DNA of 12,552 nt. Source: an uncultured Macromonas sp. GTDB lineage: Bacteria; Pseudomonadota; Gammaproteobacteria; Burkholderiales; Burkholderiaceae. Under the pieces are notes generated by a model. The model ran no database searches and was not told the origin of the DNA. It saw nothing but the letters and a program-made list of their open reading frames with translations. This document shows, piece by piece, positions 6,633-11,902 of this stretch (its first letter is position 1; each line of letters begins with the position of its first letter). A program made the translations under genes and the position numbers. Location: the NCBI GenBank assembly GCA_946481585.1, contig CAMLOF010000064.1, positions 1-12,552 on the forward strand, given 5' to 3'.

Positions 6633-7966
6633 ACACGCCCGTGCCTGTCACAGCGCCTGAGGTTGCCGCCCCTGCAACGGGCGCCGCCGTGCTGTGCGTG
6701 GACGACGAGCCCAACATCCTTTCTGCCTTGCGGCGGCTGTTCCGGGGCACACCGCACCGGGTGGATACAGCGAATTCTGGTGCCGAGGCGCTGGAAAAGC
6801 TGGCGGCCGGGAGCTTTGACATCGTCATTTCCGACATGCGCATGCCCGAGATGGATGGAGCTGCCCTGCTGGAGCAGGTGCGCCTGCGCTGGCCGCAGAC
6901 GGTGCGCATCATGCTCACCGGCTTTGCCGACATGCCATCCACCGTGGCGGCCATCAACAAAGGCGAAATCTACCGTTACCTGGCCAAACCCTGGAACGAG
7001 GCAGAACTGCTGCACACCGTGGACCAGGCGCTGGAGCGCAAGCGCCTGCGCGAGGAGCGCGACCGCCTGCTTGACGTGACCCGCCAGCAGAACGAGGCTC
7101 TCACCCAACTCAACGCCGACCTGGAAACCCGGGTGGAGCTGCGCACGCAGGAACTGGCGCAGGCCAACGTGCGCCTGCAGCGCTACTGGCTCACGTCCAT
7201 CAAGATATTCACCAGCCTGATGGAGCTGCGCGGCGGCGTGCTGGCCGGCCACGCGCGCCGCGTGGCCGATGTGGCGCGGCGCATCGCGTTGCAGATGGGG
7301 CTGAGCGGGGCCGAGGCGCAGGACGTGTTTCTGGCGGGCCTGCTGCACGACGTAGGCAAGCTCAGCCTGCCCGACGCCGTGCTGGCCAAGCCGCTCAAGG
7401 ACATGAATGCCGCCGACCTGGTGCACTACCGCAAGCATCCGGCGCTGGGCGAGCAGGCCCTGATGCCGCTTGAGAACCTGCACGCTGCCGCGCAGTTCGT
7501 GCGGTCGCACCATGAGCGGCACGACGGCAGGGGCTTCCCGGACGGCCTGCACGGCGAGCAGATTCCCCTGGGCGCGCGCATTCTGGCGCTGGCCAACGAT
7601 CTGGACAACCTGCTGCATGGCCGCCACGGCAACGCGCCCCTTTCGCCCCACGAGGCTCGCCAACGGGTGCAGGAATTGCGCGAGTTGCGCTACGACCCCG
7701 CCGTGGTCGATGCCTGGCTGGCGATTGACAACTCACCCGCGCAGCCGCAGGATTGCGTGGTCACCGTGGGCGAGTTGCTGCCCGGCGACGTGCTGGCCCA
7801 GGATTGGGTGAATGCCGACGGGCTGCTGCTGCTGGCTGCGGACCGCGAGCTGGATGCGCGGCTGATCCAGCAGATACGCCTGTACCAGGCCAAGGAGCCG
7901 GTGCTGATACGCCTGCACATCCGCAACAGACAGGAGAGTTCCGATGCGCCGCGTCATGCTGGTTGA
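6629..7966 (+). CDS. REC-HD-GYP response regulator, predicted c-di-GMP phosphodiesterase (RpfG-like)
   Basis: A 445-residue protein. The REC domain (about 19-135) has D25/D26, phospho-acceptor D69 (ISDMRMPEM), T97 and K120 (KPW). A coiled coil (about 135-185) connects to the HD-GYP domain (about 186-365), which contains AGHARRVADVA (206-216), the H240-D241 pair in LLHDVGK, H270 in the KHPALGE segment, the HHERHDGRGFPDGL motif (294-307) and the ARILALAND segment ending at D324. The signature tripeptide is GFP (302-304) instead of GYP. HD-GYP proteins hydrolyse cyclic di-GMP, so phosphorylation would be expected to change c-di-GMP level and thereby motility or biofilm state. The C-terminal region (about 372-430, CVVTVGELLPGDVLAQD and onward) is an extra module often seen in REC-HD-GYP proteins of this type. 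The ATG overlaps the kinase stop (6629-6632). The 3' end overlaps the next gene by 23 bases. Confidence 0.95.
   Translation: MNTPVPVTAPEVAAPATGAAVLCVDDEPNILSALRRLFRGTPHRVDTANSGAEALEKLAAGSFDIVISDMRMPEMDGAALLEQVRLRWPQTVRIMLTGFADMPSTVAAINKGEIYRYLAKPWNEAELLHTVDQALERKRLREERDRLLDVTRQQNEALTQLNADLETRVELRTQELAQANVRLQRYWLTSIKIFTSLMELRGGVLAGHARRVADVARRIALQMGLSGAEAQDVFLAGLLHDVGKLSLPDAVLAKPLKDMNAADLVHYRKHPALGEQALMPLENLHAAAQFVRSHHERHDGRGFPDGLHGEQIPLGARILALANDLDNLLHGRHGNAPLSPHEARQRVQELRELRYDPAVVDAWLAIDNSPAQPQDCVVTVGELLPGDVLAQDWVNADGLLLLAADRELDARLIQQIRLYQAKEPVLIRLHIRNRQESSDAPRHAG
7932..7936 (+). promoter_or_regulatory. Shine-Dalgarno for the short receiver gene
   Basis: AGGAG lies seven bases before the ATG at 7944 and inside the 3' end of the HD-GYP gene. 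It supports a start that makes the two genes overlap by 23 bases. Confidence 0.75.
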
Positions 7967-8480
7967 CGACGAGCCCCACGTGCTGAGCGCCTTGCGCCGT
8001 TTGCTGGCGCGGTCTTTGCCGCAACAGGACGTGCGCGTGGAGTTGTACCTGGACCCGCTGCAGGCGCTGGCCCGCGCGCGCCATGCCCGTTTTGATGTGG
8101 TGGTGTCGGACTACCGCATGCCTGCCATGGACGGCGTAAAGCTGCTTTCGCGCTTGCGCGAAATCCAGCCCGACACGGTGCGCATCATCCTGTCGGCATC
8201 CACCGACTTTGATGCCGTTCAGGCCGCAGTGAACGAGGCGGACATCTTCAAGTACCTGGTCAAGCCCTGGACGGATGAGGCCTTGCTGCTGGCGCTGAGC
8301 GAAGCCTTTGCCCGCCACGACCATGCGGCGGAGACGCACCGGCTTGCCCAGGCGCACAAGCAGGGGCAGGGCAAGCTGTCGCCAGAGGAGGCGGAGCGCC
8401 AGCGGCTGGAGGCGCTGGAGCCGGGCATTACCCGCGTGCGCTGGGACACCGACGGCTCCGTGCTGCTGGACGACGTTTGA
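7944..8480 (+). CDS. Single-domain response regulator with short C-terminal extension
   Basis: A 178-residue protein. The REC domain (about 1-125) has D8/D9, phospho-acceptor D56 (VVSDYRMPAMDG), S84 and K107 in a KPW motif. It resembles the receivers of the REC-PAS-like and REC-HD-GYP proteins in the same cluster (shared DDEPxxLxALRRL and KPW signatures), so duplication within the cluster is likely. The C-terminal 50 residues are charged and helical (EEAERQRLEALEPG), ending in ITRVRWDTDGSVLLDDV; I do not recognise a domain there. There is no DNA-binding output. It may act as a phosphate sink, as a CheY-like protein, or as an adaptor. It is the last gene of the + strand series: its TGA is 10 bases from the stop of the convergent DUF2894 gene. 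Confidence 0.93.
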   Translation: MRRVMLVDDEPHVLSALRRLLARSLPQQDVRVELYLDPLQALARARHARFDVVVSDYRMPAMDGVKLLSRLREIQPDTVRIILSASTDFDAVQAAVNEADIFKYLVKPWTDEALLLALSEAFARHDHAAETHRLAQAHKQGQGKLSPEEAERQRLEALEPGITRVRWDTDGSVLLDDV

Positions 8481-8490
8481 CGCCGCCAGT
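8481..8490. other. 10-base convergent gene junction without a visible terminator
   Basis: Only ten bases separate the stop of the + strand receiver gene from the stop of the - strand DUF2894 gene. I find no strong GC stem followed by a T run on either strand in or just beyond this junction. The best candidate is a four-base CGCC/GGCG pair with a nine-base loop at 8481-8497, which is too weak. Transcripts may therefore run into the opposing gene. Confidence 0.6.
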
Positions 8491-9237
8491 TCAGGCGCGC
8501 GGCTTGCGGGCGCGCGGTTTGCGCTCTGCCTTGGCTGCCGCCGCAGACGCCATGGCGCGCGGGGGGCTGGCCTGTTCCAGCCACAGCAGCGTGTCGAGTT
8601 GCGTGACGAAGCGGGCCAGGTAGTCGGGTGACAGGTCGCGCATCAGTTCGATGGTGCGGAGCACCAGCATGTGCGAATTCAGCGGCCCGGCGTTGCGCGG
8701 CTCACGCTGCAGGGCGCGCTGCACCTTGTCTTGCGCAGCCACCTTGGTCCACACCTGGCGGAAACGACGCAGGCTGCGCATCTCGCCGGTGCCTTGTGCC
8801 GGGGCGGGCGCCGGGGCAGTTCCTGTGCTGCCGCCATCACCCGCCCGCTCGGCTGCACGCAGGTGGCCGTTGAGTTTGGCCAGCGCCGTGGTGGCCGGTG
8901 TTTCCAGCAGTATGGCCAGCCTGCGCAGGCCCACCGCGTCGCCTTCTTGCAGCATGGCACGCAGGGCGCGGGCTTGGGGTGGATGGGCCTGCTGCAGGCG
9001 TGTGGCCTGCTCAGCCAGACTGTTTTGTGCTTGTTGCAGGCGGCGCTCGTGCTCGGCCAGGGCGCGCTCCAGGCGTTCGCTCAACAGGCGCCGTACACCC
9101 GAGGCAGCGGTGTCCATTCGGGTGCCCAGAGCTTCCAGGTAGCGAAAGCGCACCGGGTCCAGCCGGTCTGCGCCTTGCGCGCGCCAGCCGTCCAGCCGGG
9201 CACGCCAGGGCGGTACGGGGGCCGTGGATTCACTCAT
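8491..9237 (-). CDS. DUF2894 family protein, last gene of the DUF3348-DUF802-OmpA-DUF2894 operon
   Basis: A 248-residue cytoplasmic protein of unknown function. The N-terminal half is helical and charged (LLSERLERALAEHERRLQQ, about 51-69, a probable coiled coil). A Gly/Ala/Pro linker (about 132-151) follows. The conserved core lies at about 152-223, with FRQVWTKVAAQDKV (159-172), NAGPLNSHMLVLRTIELM (182-199) and SPDYLARFVTQLDTLLWLE (203-221); this is what I recognise as DUF2894. The C-terminus is strongly basic and contains a tandem RKPRA repeat, which could contact nucleic acid or membrane phosphate; that is speculation. The ATG at 9235-9237 overlaps the stop of the OmpA gene. The same frame is open well upstream, but that sequence lies inside the OmpA and DUF802 genes. 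No good ribosome-binding site precedes the ATG, so translation probably depends on coupling. The family assignment is from memory of the motif pattern. Confidence 0.85.
   Translation of the reverse strand: MSESTAPVPPWRARLDGWRAQGADRLDPVRFRYLEALGTRMDTAASGVRRLLSERLERALAEHERRLQQAQNSLAEQATRLQQAHPPQARALRAMLQEGDAVGLRRLAILLETPATTALAKLNGHLRAAERAGDGGSTGTAPAPAPAQGTGEMRSLRRFRQVWTKVAAQDKVQRALQREPRNAGPLNSHMLVLRTIELMRDLSPDYLARFVTQLDTLLWLEQASPPRAMASAAAAKAERKPRARKPRA
8494..8523 (-). repeat. Tandem 15-base repeat encoding RKPRA twice
   Basis: Two adjacent 15-base units (8494-8508 and 8509-8523) differ at one base (ctt versus ttt on the + strand, a synonymous Lys change). They encode the last ten residues of the DUF2894 protein as RKPRA-RKPRA. 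It looks like a recent in-frame duplication that adds positive charge to the tail. Confidence 0.8.
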
Positions 9238-9875
9238 TCGGCTGGGGCCGGGGACTTGGGCACCGGTGCCATTTCCACACGGCGGTTCAGGGCGCGGCCT
9301 TGCTCGTTCTCGTTCGACGCCACGGGTTGCTGCGGGCCGAAAGCCGCCGCGAACACCTGCGTCGGCGGCATGCCTTCGCCAATGAGTGCGCGGGTCACGG
9401 TGAGCGCCCGTTGCGCGGAAAGCTCCAGGTTGTCCGCGAAGCGGCGGTTGCCTTCGTGCACGGGCCGGTCGTCGGTGAAGCCGCTGACCATCAGCATTTC
9501 CTGCCGCTCGCTCAGGTACACCTTCAAGGGCGGCACCAGGCTGCGCAGCAGTTGCAGGCCTTCGGGGTGGAGCTGGTCGGAGTTGAGCGGGAACAGCACG
9601 CTGCCGCTGATGCCGATGCGCCCGTCGCGCAGCGTGACGCGGCCGGACTGCAGCGGCACCGCCAGGGCCTTTTCCAGGGCCATGCGGCGGTGTTCCTCCT
9701 CGCGGCGCTTGGCCACTTCGGCTTCCAGGCTGGACACCAGGTCCATCTGCACCACCAGCACGCCAATCAGCACCAGCACAAAGGCGCCCAGCAGACCGGC
9801 CATCAGGTCGCCAAACACGGCCCACACCGGGGCGGTGTGGCCTTCGCCATCGTCGCGTTCGTCGAACTCGATCAT
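9234..9875 (-). CDS. OmpA-family, MotB/ZorB-like stator protein
   Basis: A 213-residue inner-membrane protein. A short cytoplasmic N-terminus (1-16) is followed by a single transmembrane helix (about 17-43: WAVFGDLMAGLLGAFVLVLI). Near its start is D23, in the position of the proton-carrying Asp of MotB and of ZorB. A charged linker (about 45-72) leads to an OmpA-like peptidoglycan-binding domain (about 88-203), with SVLFPLNSDQL (92-102), SGFTDDRPV (131-139), NLELSAQRALTVTRAL (149-164) and NRRVEM (197-202). The Asp of TDDRP and the Arg of NRRVE match residues that hold diaminopimelate in this fold. This is the expected partner of the MotA-like DUF802 protein encoded immediately upstream. The linker is short, as in ZorB. 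AAGGGG at 9883-9888 is a good ribosome site, and the start overlaps the DUF802 stop (9872-9875). Flagellar MotB is unlikely because no flagellar or chemotaxis gene is nearby and the partner differs from MotA. Confidence 0.92.
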   Translation of the reverse strand: MIEFDERDDGEGHTAPVWAVFGDLMAGLLGAFVLVLIGVLVVQMDLVSSLEAEVAKRREEEHRRMALEKALAVPLQSGRVTLRDGRIGISGSVLFPLNSDQLHPEGLQLLRSLVPPLKVYLSERQEMLMVSGFTDDRPVHEGNRRFADNLELSAQRALTVTRALIGEGMPPTQVFAAAFGPQQPVASNENEQGRALNRRVEMAPVPKSPAPAE

Positions 9876-11902
9876 CCGGCGGCCCCTTCGGCCTCCAGCG
9901 CCGCACTGCCACGCAGGCGCTGCAGGTCTTGCACGATGCTCTGCTGCGAGGTGATGCTGAGGTCGATGACCTCGCGGGCCTGGGCCACGTAGTAGTCGAG
10001 CTGCTCGTCGCTGCGGGTGATGGAGCGCTGGATGGCCGATTCGATGCGGGCCAGGGTGTCGAGCAGTTTGTCGTTGGATGCGCTGTAGAGCTGCACGCCG
10101 TGGCCGAAGGCTTCGCCCAGCGCGGCCAGTTCCACGGCGCTGCCGTTGACTTGTGCTGCCGCGTCGCCCACCTGCTGGGCCAACTGCGTGGCCTGGGTCT
10201 GCAAGGTCTGCTCGAACTGTGTGCCCGCCTGCGCCAGCACTTGTGTGGCCGCGCCCACCAGGGCTTCAATGCGGCTGCGTTGTTCGCCCGCCGCTTGGTC
10301 CAGGGACTGGATCAGCCCCTGCAACTGGGTGGCCAGGCGGGTGCGTTCTTCCAGGGCCAGGTTGTCGCGTTCAGACAGGCGCGACATTTCCTGGCGCAGC
10401 TCGGCAATCACCTGGGCGGCTGCCTGCGGCACTTCCGATGCCGTCTGCAGCAGGCGCGAAAGCGGGGCTTCCAGGGCCGTGCCCAGCGTGGCCAGGTGGC
10501 TGGCCACGGCGGCCTGCAGTTCGCCCAGGCGGTCCACGGCGGCCTGGCCGCGCGCGGCTTCGTCGGTGCGCAGCTGGCCCAGTTCGGCCTGCAGCGTGTG
10601 GGCGAGCTGGTCCATGCGCTGGGTGTGCTGTTCCAGCCACTGCGCTTCAGACGCGGTGCGGTGGCGCACCAGTTCTTCGGAGCGTTCCAGCAGCCGCGAC
10701 ACCTCTTGCAAGGTGGCGCCCGCCTGCTGGCTGGTGCGCTGGGTGATGTCGCCCACCGCCTGTTCCAGCGCCGCGCAGATGCCCTGGTGGCGCTGCAGCG
10801 ACTGTTCGCCCAACCGCTGCCATTCGCCGTGCAGGTCGGCAGCCATGGTCTGCAGGGCGCCGGTCCAGGTTTGCAGGCGTTCGCTTTCGGCCTGGGCCTG
10901 GGCGGCCTGCTGTTGCTTGGCAGAAGCGTTGAATTCGGTGATGAGTGTCTGCAATTGGGCCTGGATGGCGTCTGCCTGGCGGCGCTGCGTTTCCTGAGCG
11001 AAGGCGCTCAGGTCTTGCATGGTGCTGGCCACCACGGGGCGCAGGCTGTCGCCAGCGGCCTGGGCGGTGGCGGTGAGGCTGTCCAGCAGGCTCTGGCGCA
11101 CCTGGGCCGCCAGGTCGGTGTAGGTGGTTTTCACCTCGCGGTGGAAGGCGTCTTGCTGGCTGGCGAGTTGGGTGCTCAACTGCTGGCTGCGCTGCTCCAG
11201 GCCGTCCAGCACGGCGTGCAGGCGGTCCACCACGGCGGGCAGGGCTTCGGTCTGTGCCTGCAAGGCGTTAAGGGAGGCTTGCCGCTGGTGCGCGTGCGAA
11301 AAGGGGCGCAGCACGCTGGCCACGCGCTGGTCCAGCAGGCGCGAGGCTTCTTGCCTTTCGCGCCGGCAAAGGGTGGCCATCAGCCCGAGCATGGCCGAGG
11401 TGGCCACCCCCGCCACCGACGTGCCAAACGACAGGCCCAACCCCTTGATGGGCGCGGCCAGCGCGGAGCGGATGGCCTGCAGGTCGGCCGAGCCTTCCAG
11501 CGCGAACACGGCCCCCTTGAAGGTCATGACCATGCCCAGGAAGGTGCCGAGCATGCCCAGCATCACCAGCAGGCCCACCAGGTAGGGCGTGAGCGCCGGG
11601 CCGGGCAGGGTGGCGCGTTCGCCTTCCACGCGCAGGCGCACGGACTGGCGAAGCGGCGCGGGCAGCTGCTCCAGCCAGTTGCCCAGGTCGGGCAGGGGGG
11701 CGGGAATGTTGTCCAGCGCCTGGTGCAGCTGTGCGGTGTGGGCGCGAAAGCGTTGCAGCTCGCGCGCACCGTGCAGGTACACGGCGGCGATCAGCAGCGT
11801 CATCAGCAGCGCGGTCCAGCTGGTGCCGATGAAGCCGACGCCTATCCAGATGAGGGCGGCGAGTCCGAGGGCGAAGGCGGTGGCAAAGACGGTGCGGTTC
11901 AT
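9872..11902 (-). CDS. DUF802 protein: MotA/TolQ/ExbB-like proton channel with long helical tail (ZorA-like)
   Basis: A 676-residue protein with four predicted membrane helices: about 5-24, 28-44, 105-128 (YLVGLLVMLGMLGTFLGMVMTF) and 155-178 (GLGLSFGTSVAGVATSAML). The last two match the channel-lining pair of the MotA/TolQ/ExbB family, including the LGTFLG and SFGTSVAG small-residue motifs. From about 200 to the end there is a Gln/Ala/Glu/Leu-rich, nearly Pro-free helical tail of about 475 residues, predicted cytoplasmic, ending in a well-ordered segment around SDEQLDYYVAQAREVIDLS (631-649). Pfam DUF802 is, as I recall, a repeat in this kind of tail. The architecture is that of ZorA, where a pentameric channel surrounds a ZorB dimer and the tail transmits a signal inward. 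The start at 11902 overlaps the DUF3348 stop and has no strong ribosome site, suggesting coupling. Its 3' end overlaps the OmpA-family gene. Channel-family membership is well supported; the anti-phage role is inference. Confidence 0.9.
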   Translation of the reverse strand: MNRTVFATAFALGLAALIWIGVGFIGTSWTALLMTLLIAAVYLHGARELQRFRAHTAQLHQALDNIPAPLPDLGNWLEQLPAPLRQSVRLRVEGERATLPGPALTPYLVGLLVMLGMLGTFLGMVMTFKGAVFALEGSADLQAIRSALAAPIKGLGLSFGTSVAGVATSAMLGLMATLCRRERQEASRLLDQRVASVLRPFSHAHQRQASLNALQAQTEALPAVVDRLHAVLDGLEQRSQQLSTQLASQQDAFHREVKTTYTDLAAQVRQSLLDSLTATAQAAGDSLRPVVASTMQDLSAFAQETQRRQADAIQAQLQTLITEFNASAKQQQAAQAQAESERLQTWTGALQTMAADLHGEWQRLGEQSLQRHQGICAALEQAVGDITQRTSQQAGATLQEVSRLLERSEELVRHRTASEAQWLEQHTQRMDQLAHTLQAELGQLRTDEAARGQAAVDRLGELQAAVASHLATLGTALEAPLSRLLQTASEVPQAAAQVIAELRQEMSRLSERDNLALEERTRLATQLQGLIQSLDQAAGEQRSRIEALVGAATQVLAQAGTQFEQTLQTQATQLAQQVGDAAAQVNGSAVELAALGEAFGHGVQLYSASNDKLLDTLARIESAIQRSITRSDEQLDYYVAQAREVIDLSITSQQSIVQDLQRLRGSAALEAEGAAG
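9883..9888 (-). promoter_or_regulatory. Shine-Dalgarno for the OmpA-family gene
   Basis: AAGGGG on the - strand lies seven bases before the ATG whose first base is 9875, within the end of the DUF802 gene. It is the best ribosome site in this operon, which might allow more OmpA protein than coupling alone would give. Confidence 0.55.

Noticed and set aside
6515..7663. A 382-codon open frame on the - strand opposite the REC-HD-GYP gene
   Set aside because: Same reason: a shadow of a high-GC gene whose true frame shows full REC and HD-GYP motifs.
8481..8497. Possible hairpin terminator at the convergent junction
   Set aside because: Only a four-base stem with a nine-base loop and no T run on either strand.
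8671..9954. A 427-codon open frame on the + strand across the DUF2894 and OmpA-family genes
   Set aside because: It crosses a real gene boundary, has no domain, and the - strand genes are supported by motifs and ATGA overlaps.
9238..10269. Upstream extension of the DUF2894 frame to about 592 residues
   Set aside because: The added sequence is an out-of-frame reading of the OmpA-family and DUF802 genes. The ATG at 9237 overlaps the preceding stop as at the other junctions of the operon.
9234..11902. Flagellar MotA-MotB or TolQ-TolR/ExbB-ExbD
   Set aside because: The long helical tail of the DUF802 protein is absent from those families. TolR and ExbD lack an OmpA domain, and no flagellar, tol-pal or tonB gene is adjacent.
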